A stretch of DNA of 22,262 nt from a virus. A program made the translations under genes and the position numbers. The stretch spans positions 1 through 22,262 of the IMG/VR virus record IMGVR_UViG_3300032053_000586; one strand, written 5' to 3'. Positions 6,969 through 15,623 of this stretch are shown piece by piece; the first letter of the stretch is position 1, and each line of letters opens with the position of its first letter. The notes beneath the pieces were generated by a model, which saw only the letters and a program-made list of their open reading frames with translations, did not search any database and was not told the origin of the DNA.

Positions 6969-8402
6969 ATGTGTATTATAAACCCAGATCCTGAAGTAGG
7001 ATATTATAGTAAGAATCTTATACTGCCCAAAAAATACATTAATTCTCAATCAATTAAAGCTGGGTTAGAATTTCCAGTAATAGGTAATGAGGGATTAGAG
7101 TATTTACAACTCTGGGAAGAAACAAAATATCATCTCATTATTCCTAGAGATTTTATTTCTAAAGCTACAGTCATTACATTTCCCTTTCCAATTTTATCTA
7201 TGTTACCTTCCTCTTTATTAATAGTGCCATTTATTAGCCGTATCATTTTAGACTTACAAAAACCCTCTGATTATAGACAAAGGGATGCCGCAAAATCTAT
7301 GATTAATTCTAAAGGTGGGATTCTAAATTTAAGATGCGGAGGAGGTAAAACTGTAATAGCTTTATATCTTATGTATATTCGTAAAGTGCCTGCTCTAGTT
7401 ATTGTTAATAATACTACCTTAATTAACCAATGGCGCGAAAGAATAGACCAGTTTCTTGATGTACCTGGAGGTATAGGAATTATTCAAGGACCTGTAAACA
7501 AGTGGGACTGGGAAGGGAGGGGGATATGTATAGCAATGGTACATACTTTAAGTAGACGACACAAAGAACTTCCTACAGGAATAGACGAATATTTCGGATT
7601 AGAAATTTATGATGAATGTCATCATTTTTCAGCGAAGCATTTTTTACCTACAGCGTCTTTATTTTATGGAGAACGACATGGACTAACAGCTACTACAAAA
7701 AGAGAAGACGGATTAGAAGCTATGTATTTGTATCATCTCGGTCCCATTTATCATAGAGATTTAATGCAGGATTTAAAACCAGAAATTTATTTTCAACAAT
7801 GCCCTATTCAAATAAATCTTACGAATTCTAGTATAAAAAGAGCTGTTACAGATAAATCTGGAAGGCCTAGCATTCCTAAATTAAGAAACTATATTAGTTG
7901 TTTACCTGAGTGCTTAAATTTTATTGCTGAAAAATTAAAAAACCCCATAAATAAGAATAGAAAAATTTTAGTATTAAGTCATAGTGTTAATCAATTACAA
8001 ATGTTAAATAAAATGTTTAGTAATTCTGGATTATGTATTGGTAAAAAAAGTCCAGAAGATAGGTTAAATGCATTAAAGACAAAACAAATAACTTTCGGAA
8101 CTTTACAATTAGTTAAAGAGGCTTTAGATGAAGACTCTTTAGATACGCTATTCTTTTTAACCCCATTTGGTAGTCAAGATATTGAAGAGGGCGGATTTAA
8201 TACATTACAGCAGGGAATGGGGAGAGCTCAAAGATTTCGAGAAGGTAAAAAAACACCAATAGTTGTATTTATAGACTATATGTTTATTCCAAAATTACAT
8301 AGAATGATTACCACTTTAAAAAGACAACTAATAAATTGGCCTATAGATCAAGGTGGTCCTCTAAGTTATACAACAATTCAACCTTACAAAGAGAGGTTAT
8401 AG
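6969..8402 (+). CDS. SF2 DNA helicase (UvsW/XPB-like)
   Basis: This 477-residue ATP-dependent helicase has superfamily 2 motifs in order. Motif I is CGGGKT (K127), motif Ia is in LVIVNNTTLINQW, motif II is DECHH (215-219), motif III is GLTATTKRED (about 238-247), and motif VI is QGMGRAQR (about 415-422). The N-terminal 95 residues form a separate small domain before a Q-motif-like DYRQRDA. Phage enzymes of this type (T4 UvsW is the known model) unwind branched DNA, reverse replication forks and drive branch migration. The ATG follows a modest GAGAG. The stop is three bases from the next ATG, so the operon continues. The helicase family is certain from the motifs; the UvsW-like role is inferred from the neighbouring recombination genes. 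Confidence 0.9.
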   Translation: MCIINPDPEVGYYSKNLILPKKYINSQSIKAGLEFPVIGNEGLEYLQLWEETKYHLIIPRDFISKATVITFPFPILSMLPSSLLIVPFISRIILDLQKPSDYRQRDAAKSMINSKGGILNLRCGGGKTVIALYLMYIRKVPALVIVNNTTLINQWRERIDQFLDVPGGIGIIQGPVNKWDWEGRGICIAMVHTLSRRHKELPTGIDEYFGLEIYDECHHFSAKHFLPTASLFYGERHGLTATTKREDGLEAMYLYHLGPIYHRDLMQDLKPEIYFQQCPIQINLTNSSIKRAVTDKSGRPSIPKLRNYISCLPECLNFIAEKLKNPINKNRKILVLSHSVNQLQMLNKMFSNSGLCIGKKSPEDRLNALKTKQITFGTLQLVKEALDEDSLDTLFFLTPFGSQDIEEGGFNTLQQGMGRAQRFREGKKTPIVVFIDYMFIPKLHRMITTLKRQLINWPIDQGGPLSYTTIQPYKERL

Positions 8403-8405
8403 TAA

Positions 8406-8876
8406 ATGGAAACATCCTTTTTAATACGGCCTGCTACAAAAGGAAGTATAGCAATTTGTTACTTAACTTCAGAAGCTCTAGATTTAATTAGTGAGTATCA
8501 CAAAATTATTACAGATATAGGACAATTAAAAGAGTTACAACTAACACTTACAGCCCCTTGGACAATATCCCCTATCTCATTAAAAATCGATAGCCCTTCA
8601 TGGAATGAAATAGATACTCTTATGCGTATTGTAGATAACCCAGGCGTACTAAAAGAATCTATAGTAAAAGAAATAGAAGAACTTTCCGATTTAAACCGTA
8701 GATCTATTATTCATATATCTTGTATTGATTCAACAGTCTGGTGGGAGTTTCCTACACTTAATACGCGTACTTATCCAATAGGTATAATAGCCATTTTTAA
8801 ACATAGAGCTATTTGCACTAATATACGTGTACCCGATTTTTTTAAAGATAACAACGAAATACAAAGTTTTCTATAA
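8406..8876 (+). CDS. Unrecognised 156-residue protein
   Basis: It starts three bases after the helicase stop, with GAGAGG in the helicase C-terminus as ribosome site. The sequence alternates strands and helices. It includes an acidic helix near residues 82-94 (KESIVKEIEELSD) and a Trp-containing strand (STVWWEF). No known motif, signal peptide or membrane segment is seen. The tight coupling suggests that it works with the helicase or in the same early pathway, which is inference. Confidence 0.65.
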   Translation: METSFLIRPATKGSIAICYLTSEALDLISEYHKIITDIGQLKELQLTLTAPWTISPISLKIDSPSWNEIDTLMRIVDNPGVLKESIVKEIEELSDLNRRSIIHISCIDSTVWWEFPTLNTRTYPIGIIAIFKHRAICTNIRVPDFFKDNNEIQSFL

Positions 8877-8893
8877 TTTAGTAGTGTACAAAA

Positions 8894-9685
8894 ATGTTAA
8901 CTAAGCTAGAAGAACTGGAATTAGAGTATAGTAATTGTACTTTATGTACTCTATGTAACCAATGTCAAACGTGTATTTTATTAAAAGAACGTCCACGACA
9001 TGTTGTTTTTGGTGAAGGTAATCCCCATGCAGATATTATGATAATTGGTGAAGCGCCAGGTAGACTAGAAAGTGAAACGGGTAAACCATATCAAGGAGCA
9101 GCTGGCGTTCTTATAAACACATTCATAGATAATGTATTCCTAGATAGATATAAAGACATATATATAACAAACACTGTATGTTGTAGACCAACTATGGAAG
9201 TAATCAATGATAGGACAAAAGAAAAATGTATTGGTAACCGACCCCCTACTAAAAAAGAATTACTAGCTTGTAGACCCAGATTATTAGAAACTATTTATTT
9301 AGTTGACCCCCTATTAATAATAACAATAGGTAAGATACCCTTAACAACTCTTTGTGGTAAAAAATCAATATCTATGCCGGCTATTCGTGGACAAATGCAA
9401 ACGCTACTTTTACCAGGAAGACATATCAAAATTCGGTACAGCGTTTTTCCAATGTATAGCGCACCTTTTTTACTTAAGACTCAAGATAATCGTCCAGAAG
9501 GGCCATGGGGTAGAACCCAATTTGATTGGGTTAAGGTATGTCATATAATAGACTACTTACGTAATGTTTATTATGGAATTCCACAACCTAACAGAGAGGA
9601 TATGGCAAATGACCGTAGAATCGAAATTGACAATGGCGAAAAAAGCAGCAGAAAAGTATCAAAAAAGCGAAGAAGAACTGAGTAA
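8894..9685 (+). CDS. Uracil-DNA glycosylase superfamily protein (family 4-like) with altered motif
   Basis: This 263-residue protein has the family 4 layout. A cysteine-rich N-terminus (C15, C18, C21, C24, C27) is followed by motif A IIGEAPGRLE (about 50-59), a GKPYQGAAG segment, and the CCRP...ACRP pair (C97 and C126) that normally completes a [4Fe-4S] cluster. About 15 extra residues with another Cys (C112) sit between that pair. The second active-site motif, normally HPAxLL-like, reads MYSAPFLL, so the usual His is Ser. Family 4 enzymes excise uracil from DNA; the changed motif makes the activity uncertain. No clear ribosome site precedes the ATG. The last 25 codons overlap the next gene in another frame and encode a very basic tail. 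Confidence 0.82.
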   Translation: MLTKLEELELEYSNCTLCTLCNQCQTCILLKERPRHVVFGEGNPHADIMIIGEAPGRLESETGKPYQGAAGVLINTFIDNVFLDRYKDIYITNTVCCRPTMEVINDRTKEKCIGNRPPTKKELLACRPRLLETIYLVDPLLIITIGKIPLTTLCGKKSISMPAIRGQMQTLLLPGRHIKIRYSVFPMYSAPFLLKTQDNRPEGPWGRTQFDWVKVCHIIDYLRNVYYGIPQPNREDMANDRRIEIDNGEKSSRKVSKKRRRTE

Positions 9686-10079
9686 ATTTATAGAAGATCC
9701 TGAACTTCATGGAATAATAGAACAGTTCCATAAACTAGTAACTGAACGAAATCAAACTCTTGAAACGGCCGTAAAATTAATAAAATACGCACTATCTGCT
9801 GGAGATGAGAAAAGTCTAGAATTACAAGGTTTAGGAGCACAAAAGAAAACAAAAACCTGGTATGATGTAGAATTTCTTGTAAATAATCTTACAGCAGAAC
9901 AAGCAATGCTTTTTTTAACAGAAGTAATAGTCTACAACATAGATGTGCCTAAATTAGAACAATTAGTACGACAGGGCGAGGTCGATCAAAATATTGTTAG
10001 TAAAGCTTATCATCAAGAATTTAGTACTGCCATTATGCCTGGAATGCCAAAACCCTACAGTCTACCTCCGCTATCTTAA
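9609..10079 (+). CDS. Helical protein of unknown function
   Basis: This is a 156-residue protein if started at the ATG at 9609, which lies about ten bases after AGAGAGGA. A longer frame from 9564 is possible but lacks a ribosome site. The first third is a charged, probably coiled helix (KKAAEKYQKSEEELSKF). A second half follows with TWYDVEFLVNNL and EQAMLFLTEVIVYNIDV, then a Pro-rich end. No known motif was recognised. It overlaps the glycosylase gene by 77 bases, and its TAA shares one base with a possible downstream ATG. Confidence 0.65.
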   Translation: MTVESKLTMAKKAAEKYQKSEEELSKFIEDPELHGIIEQFHKLVTERNQTLETAVKLIKYALSAGDEKSLELQGLGAQKKTKTWYDVEFLVNNLTAEQAMLFLTEVIVYNIDVPKLEQLVRQGEVDQNIVSKAYHQEFSTAIMPGMPKPYSLPPLS

Positions 10080-10100
10080 TGAATACAATTACATATACAG

Positions 10101-10125
10101 GTGCGGCTCGTATTTGGAGCCGCAC
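10101..10125 (+). other. GC-rich RNA hairpin between genes
   Basis: GTGCGGCTC (10101-10109) pairs perfectly with GAGCCGCAC (10117-10125) across a 7-base loop. Seven of nine pairs are G-C, in a strikingly AT-rich setting. No T-run follows, so it is not a standard terminator. It lies in the 74 bases between the stop at 10079 and the ATG at 10154, if that ATG is the true start. A role in mRNA processing, stability or attenuation is possible. Confidence 0.65.
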
Positions 10126-10153
10126 TGATAACATTGAAAAGAGAAAAATAGAT

Positions 10154-10570
10154 ATGAACGGAACAAAAAATACAGACCTCCCCTTAGGAGACGGAAATGC
10201 CTCAGTATCTTCAACTAGAGGTTTTAAACAGTGGTTTAGTACTAGAGAAGAGGGGTTAACAATTGAATCAACAGTATCTGTAACAATGCATTGTAATCAA
10301 GATTCCGAATCTATCCAAACCGCATCAGAAACTAGTTCAAATATGGCAGAACATTTAGCAGCCATAGGAATGCAAGAGATGGGCGTACATTTAAATAGCT
10401 TTAAAGATCATCAAGATCCAAGATACGAATTAATAAAAAAACAAAATCAAGTCCCAGTAACAAAAGATTTATATATACACAAGTCTGAACAATTAACAGG
10501 GCTAAACCAAACTCCTACAGCACCAGAACCCATACGTAAAAGTGAAAAAATAAGGAGATATCCTAAATGA
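10154..10570 (+). CDS. Unrecognised 138-residue phage protein
   Basis: I chose the ATG at 10154, which has AGAGAA upstream and lies just past the strong hairpin. Starting at 10079 would add 25 residues encoded by the hairpin and would give a 1-base overlap with the previous stop, so that start cannot be excluded. The core (residues 20-85) has STRGFKQWF and TVSVTMHCNQD followed by a helix SNMAEHLAAIGMQEMG. I believe this combination recurs in phage genomes without a known function. The C-terminus is polar and basic. Its stop overlaps the next ATG (ATGA). Confidence 0.62.
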   Translation: MNGTKNTDLPLGDGNASVSSTRGFKQWFSTREEGLTIESTVSVTMHCNQDSESIQTASETSSNMAEHLAAIGMQEMGVHLNSFKDHQDPRYELIKKQNQVPVTKDLYIHKSEQLTGLNQTPTAPEPIRKSEKIRRYPK

Positions 10571-10941
10571 AGCTAGCTCAAGGAAATTGCTATGTTAACG
10601 GTTTGCATTTAGTTGAAATTCATGTAGAACGCGATTTAACAAACGACCTCAGAGGATATTCGAATTCTACCCCCTTAATAAAAGTAGTTTACTCTTTAGC
10701 TACTATAAAAGAAGTTAAAAACGATACTGAAAAGCCTGTATATGAATTAACAGGGACCCACGGAAAATGCACTGAACAATCTAATTGGTCTCCTACAACT
10801 CTAGAAGCATTAAAAATATTGACTAACTCAATAGAAAACGATTTAACAAATAAACACTTTTACAACGTAAAAGGAGACGAAGATAATGACACCAACCTTA
10901 TCAACATTAACGAATATAGAGAAAGATCTTATCAAATTTGA
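10567..10941 (+). CDS. Unrecognised 124-residue protein
   Basis: The ATG follows AAGGAG and overlaps the previous stop as ATGA. The N-terminal half looks beta-rich (CYVNGLHLVEIHVERDL, then IKVVYSLATIKEV). The second half is a polar helix and an acidic tail. The final 56 bases are shared with the next gene in another frame. No motif, membrane segment or family was recognised. It belongs to the run of four small unknown or poorly known genes between the glycosylase and the DnaB-like helicase. Confidence 0.62.
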   Translation: MKLAQGNCYVNGLHLVEIHVERDLTNDLRGYSNSTPLIKVVYSLATIKEVKNDTEKPVYELTGTHGKCTEQSNWSPTTLEALKILTNSIENDLTNKHFYNVKGDEDNDTNLININEYRERSYQI

Positions 10942-11932
10942 AGACGTTAAACGAGACGTAGATACCTATAATTCATTTAATAATCCAGATATTGTATGTC
11001 CTCTAAGTGCGCTACATCTTACTAATGATTTAAGTTTAGATATAGCAGATATTGGTAAATACAATATGTCATATTGGACAAAACAACAATTAAGTACCCT
11101 ACTGGGTATAAGATGGAATAAATGGTTTGACCCTACACTTGTTAAAAATAATCAAATACAAGAAGAGGTTAATAAGCGTTTCTCAGAAAAGAGGGGCCTG
11201 TTCAAATTTCGTACTACCTCGCTACAAGAATCGACTATAAACGGAAATTACAACGGTACTATTAGAGCAATTTTAGGAAAGACTTATAAACCTATAGATG
11301 ATAGGTATATTTTTGAAAGACTGGAAAAATCGTTTAAAAACCAATTAGAAGGGCTTAGATTTTTAAAATACGATCTAACTGGAAGATGGGCTACTGATAG
11401 GAGTTCACACTACACTTTATTAGGTGATCCTATAGATATCTTAAAGAATGGAAAAGAAATTATTTTCCCAGGTATCTATATTCAAAATTCAGAAGTTGGT
11501 TATTCAGCTCTTACTATAGATGCGTATTATTATCGTTTAGTCTGTTTAAACGGCCTCATAGTGAATATCTCATCTTCTCGTTTATTATACCGACAACATA
11601 GAGCTATTAAAGATGAAGTTATGGATAATCAACTTAGTAAAGTATTTACAGAAATTCCAGTACAGTGGGGTGAGATGCGAAACTTAATGTTTAGCAGCTT
11701 TAAAAACAGTATAACAGATCCACTAGATAGACTTGAAACTGAATTAAAGTTTTTTAAAGTGCCTATGGATTTTATAAAAAAAGTAAAGTTATCTTATGAA
11801 AAAGAACCTATGCCTACTATATACGGCTTAACACAAGCTATAACACGTACAGCTAAAGAATACATACTGCCTATAGAACGATTCGAATATGAAAAATTAG
11901 GTGGAAAGGTGTTTCTTCGGTTGTCCAATTAA
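10886..11932 (+). CDS. DUF932-like phage protein
   Basis: This 348-residue protein starts at an ATG nine bases after GGAG, inside the end of the preceding gene. The middle carries the pattern I associate with DUF932: AILGKTYKPIDDRYIFE near residues 127-143, then GIYIQNSEVGYSALTID and YRLVCLNGLIV near 200-230. DUF932 proteins are common in plasmids and phages and have no established biochemical role. The N-terminal 70 residues contain a Trp-rich segment (MSYWTKQQLSTLLGIRW). Placement directly upstream of the replicative helicase suggests a replication-linked function, which is inference. Confidence 0.65.
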   Translation: MTPTLSTLTNIEKDLIKFEDVKRDVDTYNSFNNPDIVCPLSALHLTNDLSLDIADIGKYNMSYWTKQQLSTLLGIRWNKWFDPTLVKNNQIQEEVNKRFSEKRGLFKFRTTSLQESTINGNYNGTIRAILGKTYKPIDDRYIFERLEKSFKNQLEGLRFLKYDLTGRWATDRSSHYTLLGDPIDILKNGKEIIFPGIYIQNSEVGYSALTIDAYYYRLVCLNGLIVNISSSRLLYRQHRAIKDEVMDNQLSKVFTEIPVQWGEMRNLMFSSFKNSITDPLDRLETELKFFKVPMDFIKKVKLSYEKEPMPTIYGLTQAITRTAKEYILPIERFEYEKLGGKVFLRLSN

Positions 11933-11944
11933 AATTGGAAACAA
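11921..11944 (+). other. Small hairpin directly before the DnaB-like start
   Basis: CCAAT and ATTGG (11925-11929 and 11934-11938) can pair around TAAA, with TTGT and ACAA extending the stem after a two-base bulge. It spans the stop of the DUF932-like gene and ends one base before the ATG at 11946, covering the only GGA that could act as a ribosome site. This may tie translation of the helicase to that of the upstream gene. Confidence 0.35.
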
Positions 11945-11945
11945 C

Positions 11946-13424
11946 ATGACTGACGAATTGCGTCTTTTAACTAAAGTCATTGATGGGGGGGATTTAAGAC
12001 CTTTAATTAAAGCTAACATTACAATAGACCATTTTAAAACAGAACAAGGGCAGTTCTTATTTCGACTTATAAAACGCTATCATGATAATAAAGCAACATT
12101 TGGACTTGTTCCAGAACGCGCATATGTTTTAAAACGACTTCCCAAATTTCCTTTTGCTCCTGAAGAACGAATAACTCTAGAAGCAGTACTCCAAGAATTC
12201 AAACTAGGCTATCTGAAAGAAGAATTACTTCGTTTGTCCGATCATATTCAAGATTATAAGGACAATCCTGAAGAGCTATTAGACCATGTAGGAAAAATTC
12301 ACCATTCACTATCTAAATCTAATAGAATTAGTGAAGACCATATTTTATCAGCAGCTGTTGGACAAATACGAGAAAGATATGAAGTTAGAGAGAATAAAAC
12401 AGGATTACTAGGAATTCCATATCCTTGGGAACCTTTAAATGATGAAACAAATGGATTATTAAACGGTGAATTTATTATTTTTTATGGTAGACCTAAATCT
12501 CAAAAAACGTTCCTTTTATTATTGAGCGCTTATCATGCTTATGAAAAAGCCAATCGTAGAATATTAATTTGCACTAGAGAAATGACACCTATACAAATTA
12601 TGGACCGCTTTATATGCATTATGATTAACGCTCCATATGATGAATTTAAAAAGGGGCTTCTTCATACTATTCCAGTTCCAGAAGGTGGAACCATGAGAGA
12701 TAGATTCATGGACATTATGAATTCCATGTCTGGTGATGAAGAGGTTTGTAAATTTGAAACTGGAAGAAACAAAAGTGTAATTATTACAAGTGACCGGGCG
12801 GATCCTAAAGGTGGGGGGGTTCGTGGTTTACGAAGAAAAGTATTAGACTATAAACCTGATGTTTTATATGTGGACGCAGTGTATCTTATGACTGATGACA
12901 GAGAAGGTAAACAATCTATTAAACATCATAATCAAGCAGCTATTTCTCAAGATTTAAAAAATTTAGCTTTAGATTTTAATATCCCTGTCTGTGGTACAAA
13001 TCAAGCTAATCGAAATAGTGAAGATAAACCTGGTAAATCAGTATCAAATATTTCCTTCTCAGATTCTTATGGACAAGATTGTGATCTTGCAGCAGAAATT
13101 ATTAAAAAACCAACAGGTTTATATACTAATAATTTAGCTATAGTATTTACTGCTTCAAGAGAAACTACTTTAGCAGGATTTGCACTTCATGGTAATGCTT
13201 GTACAGATTTTTCATGCATAATGCAACCAAATAGAAATGGAGAGGGTATAACTCAAGTAGATAGTATGGGCAATATTTTACTTACCCCAAAAATATTTAG
13301 AAACCATGAAGATATACTAGATTTTCTTAATGACAGACCTACTACAGATAAAATACAACCTTCTGCTATAGGAGGTTTAAACGCAGCTCATGCGTTTAAA
13401 GAGGCTAGAAGAAGTAAGGGGTAA
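11946..13424 (+). CDS. DnaB-like replicative DNA helicase
   Basis: This 492-residue SF4 hexameric helicase is expected to unwind DNA at the fork. A helical N-terminal domain (about 1-125) resembles the DnaB N-domain. The RecA-type core has Walker A GRPKSQKT (181-188, K187), the ICTREMTP segment equivalent to the DnaB S-x-E-M region, Walker B VLYVD (D310) and a GTNQANR sensor (350-356). A GTG at 11901 would add 15 residues but lacks a ribosome site and overlaps the previous gene; the ATG at 11946 is preferred although its own ribosome site is weak. The primase gene follows after four bases, the classic helicase-primase pairing. The RPKSQKT loop differs from the commoner GxGKT but resembles other phage helicases. 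Confidence 0.88.
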   Translation: MTDELRLLTKVIDGGDLRPLIKANITIDHFKTEQGQFLFRLIKRYHDNKATFGLVPERAYVLKRLPKFPFAPEERITLEAVLQEFKLGYLKEELLRLSDHIQDYKDNPEELLDHVGKIHHSLSKSNRISEDHILSAAVGQIRERYEVRENKTGLLGIPYPWEPLNDETNGLLNGEFIIFYGRPKSQKTFLLLLSAYHAYEKANRRILICTREMTPIQIMDRFICIMINAPYDEFKKGLLHTIPVPEGGTMRDRFMDIMNSMSGDEEVCKFETGRNKSVIITSDRADPKGGGVRGLRRKVLDYKPDVLYVDAVYLMTDDREGKQSIKHHNQAAISQDLKNLALDFNIPVCGTNQANRNSEDKPGKSVSNISFSDSYGQDCDLAAEIIKKPTGLYTNNLAIVFTASRETTLAGFALHGNACTDFSCIMQPNRNGEGITQVDSMGNILLTPKIFRNHEDILDFLNDRPTTDKIQPSAIGGLNAAHAFKEARRSKG

Positions 13425-13428
13425 ATAG

Positions 13429-14427
13429 ATGCGTGATATTATTGAAAAAGAAGTACGAAGAAAACTTAAATATATTAGATTTTCTGGACCGGATAATATA
13501 GGAGGGCCTTGCCCCTTTCATAAAGAAGGGCAAGAACGACGAGCCTCATTCTATATCAATATAAATTCTGGGGTTTACTACTGCCATACCTGTCATGCTA
13601 CGGGTACTTTTATTCAATTCTTAAAGAGGTTAAACACTCCGTCAACTTATATAGATAGCATTCTAGAACATATAGGCACACCTTTAAAAACCTTTAAGAG
13701 TCCCGCTACTTACATTTTTGAACACAAACAACACTTTCTAAACGAAGGACTTTTAGGGGTATTTCAATATTGTCCAATTGATTTAGTTAATAAAGGATTC
13801 GACTCTGAGTTACTTTATAAGTATGAAATTGGATTTGATCGTGAATATATGAGAATTACGTTCCCCATACGCAATTTAGAAGGTCGATTAGTGGGCATTT
13901 CAGGAAGAAGTGTAATACCAGATGCGTTCCCACGATATAAAGTTTATAAATCTAAAGATATCTTACGTTTTGCATCAGATGATCCTGACACTATTACTAA
14001 ATATGAATCGTATGAAATACATAATCATAATTACTTATGGAATAGCCATAATGTATATCCTAATGCTTTTATGGGTAAACTTAAACAAGTGATTATAGTT
14101 GAGGGATATAAAGCGTGTCTTTGGCTTATTCAACAAGGCGTAACAAATGTTATGGCTCTTCAAGGAAGTCGTATGACTAGAGAACAAGAATTAATTCTTA
14201 CTAGTATAGGAGGGGACGTAATTTTATTCTTGGATAACGATAAAGCTGGAAAGGAAGGAACTTTAAATACAGGACAAAAACTTCGTAAAAGAGGCGTAAC
14301 TGTTTATTGTACAAATTACCCAAATCATTGTAATGAAGAAACGCAACCCGACAATCTAAACAAATCAGATTTATTAAGTGTTCTTAACACTACACAAAAC
14401 TGGCATCAATGGAGGTCTAATGTTTAA
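13429..14427 (+). CDS. DnaG-type DNA primase
   Basis: This 332-residue primase makes RNA primers at the fork. The N-terminal CHC2 zinc domain has C28, H31, C52 and C55 (CPFH...CHTC). A linker leads to a catalytic core with FPIRNLEGRLVGISGR (about 145-160). The Toprim domain has VEGYKA (E225) and LDNDKAG (D269, D271), the metal-binding acids. No separate C-terminal helicase-binding domain is visible; the protein is much shorter than bacterial DnaG (about 580 residues), as is usual in phages. AGGGG precedes the ATG. Its end overlaps the next gene by eight bases. Catalytic residues are all present. Confidence 0.92.
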   Translation: MRDIIEKEVRRKLKYIRFSGPDNIGGPCPFHKEGQERRASFYININSGVYYCHTCHATGTFIQFLKRLNTPSTYIDSILEHIGTPLKTFKSPATYIFEHKQHFLNEGLLGVFQYCPIDLVNKGFDSELLYKYEIGFDREYMRITFPIRNLEGRLVGISGRSVIPDAFPRYKVYKSKDILRFASDDPDTITKYESYEIHNHNYLWNSHNVYPNAFMGKLKQVIIVEGYKACLWLIQQGVTNVMALQGSRMTREQELILTSIGGDVILFLDNDKAGKEGTLNTGQKLRKRGVTVYCTNYPNHCNEETQPDNLNKSDLLSVLNTTQNWHQWRSNV

Positions 14428-15550
14428 AAAAATACCGTTTAGTCAACGAATAATGGGTTATACAACCCGTAGATCTGAAAGTTCTGGTCGTACTGGAGGA
14501 AGTGGAGGTGGGAACCTCAGTATTAGATGGAACAACAGATGGGCACCTCCACAAGGAGTATTGACAACAGGCAGGCTTTTACCCGGAAACTATATAAATT
14601 TTGAAGGAGAGGAGTCTGAGTATTTTCATTACGTGACGCATTTTGTATCTCGATCTAAAAGAGAGCTCATCTGTTCTAAAAAATATCAAATAGTTTCAAA
14701 TTGTGGAAAAGACGAATTAGTAGATATAGGAGGGAAGTGCCTTGCTTGTGAAGAGAAAGCAAAAGGAGCAGAAGATATTTCTTGGAGTCTAAAACACGTA
14801 TTTAATTGGCTACATTTAGCCAATTATCATAAGGTAGTAGCAATAGATAAAAAAAATGGAAAACTTTTAAGATATTCTAAGGGACCTAAAGAAGGAGAAC
14901 AAATATTTAATGATAAACCCTGTACAGGAAGAAATTGCGAACATTGCCAAGCTAAACTAGATAAATTTTTCGGTAATAAATGCCATTGGAGTTTGGGTTC
15001 TGGTCACCTTAATGAACTTACGGGCTTTGTTATGGATATAGCTCAAGACTGCTCTAATTGCGGAGAGGGGAGACTAAGTATTTCTGGATATGAATGTGAA
15101 AATTGTGGGCATTTAATAATAGATATTAAAACCACTAAAATGAGTGATGAAGAAATTAGAAGTTATACCTCTCGTAAAATTCAATGCAATGAATGTAAAT
15201 ATATTGGGGTGTCCATTATGCAAACGGAGTGTTCTCATTGCCAAGATCCTATGCCCCTATCTATATTTGATTGTGAATTAGAAATTAAACGACAGGGGGA
15301 AGGAACAAACTCTAGTATTCAAATACCTAGAAGAAAAAAAATAGACGTAGAAACTTATGTAGATAGAATACCTAATTTAGAAAAGCTTCTTGTGCCCTTT
15401 AATTTTAATCAAGTATTCGCGCCAGATACTTTTGAAGCTCAAGCAAAAATACTCGGAATTAGAAATCCCTATGGATCCGAGAATCCTAATGCTGATGAAC
15501 ATTGTAAAAATTATAAAAATACCACTTCGTCTTCTGAAATTCCTTTTTAG
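14420..15550 (+). CDS. Putative single-stranded DNA-binding protein with zinc ribbons and IPF tail
   Basis: This 376-residue protein starts at an ATG with GGAGGT just upstream, inside the primase end. It has a basic, Gly-rich N-terminus. CxxC pairs follow at C107/C110 and C173/C176, and two consecutive zinc-ribbon patterns lie at C211/C214/C226/C229 and C256/C259/C271/C274. A proline-rich KLLVPFNF segment leads to a polar tail ending SSSEIPF. The last residues match the C-terminal tip of bacterial SSB (IPF), which recruits replication partners. T4 gp32 is a zinc-containing SSB, though with only one site. Position between primase and polymerase supports the call. No OB-fold motif can be proved by eye, so a different zinc-binding replication factor remains possible. 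Confidence 0.55.
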   Translation: MFKKIPFSQRIMGYTTRRSESSGRTGGSGGGNLSIRWNNRWAPPQGVLTTGRLLPGNYINFEGEESEYFHYVTHFVSRSKRELICSKKYQIVSNCGKDELVDIGGKCLACEEKAKGAEDISWSLKHVFNWLHLANYHKVVAIDKKNGKLLRYSKGPKEGEQIFNDKPCTGRNCEHCQAKLDKFFGNKCHWSLGSGHLNELTGFVMDIAQDCSNCGEGRLSISGYECENCGHLIIDIKTTKMSDEEIRSYTSRKIQCNECKYIGVSIMQTECSHCQDPMPLSIFDCELEIKRQGEGTNSSIQIPRRKKIDVETYVDRIPNLEKLLVPFNFNQVFAPDTFEAQAKILGIRNPYGSENPNADEHCKNYKNTTSSSEIPF

Positions 15551-15623
15551 TATTCAATAAAAATTTTTATTAGAGTTAGAAGGGGGGTAATTTTAATATT
15601 TAATACCTATTAAGGAGGCCTTA

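Noticed and set aside
9354-9548. 64-codon frame inside the glycosylase gene
   Set aside because: It lies wholly inside a motif-supported gene in another frame and has no ribosome site.
15556-15571. 16-bp palindrome AATAAAAATTTTTATT before the polymerase
   Set aside because: It is A/T only with no usable loop, as expected by chance in an AT-rich gap; no T-run terminator.
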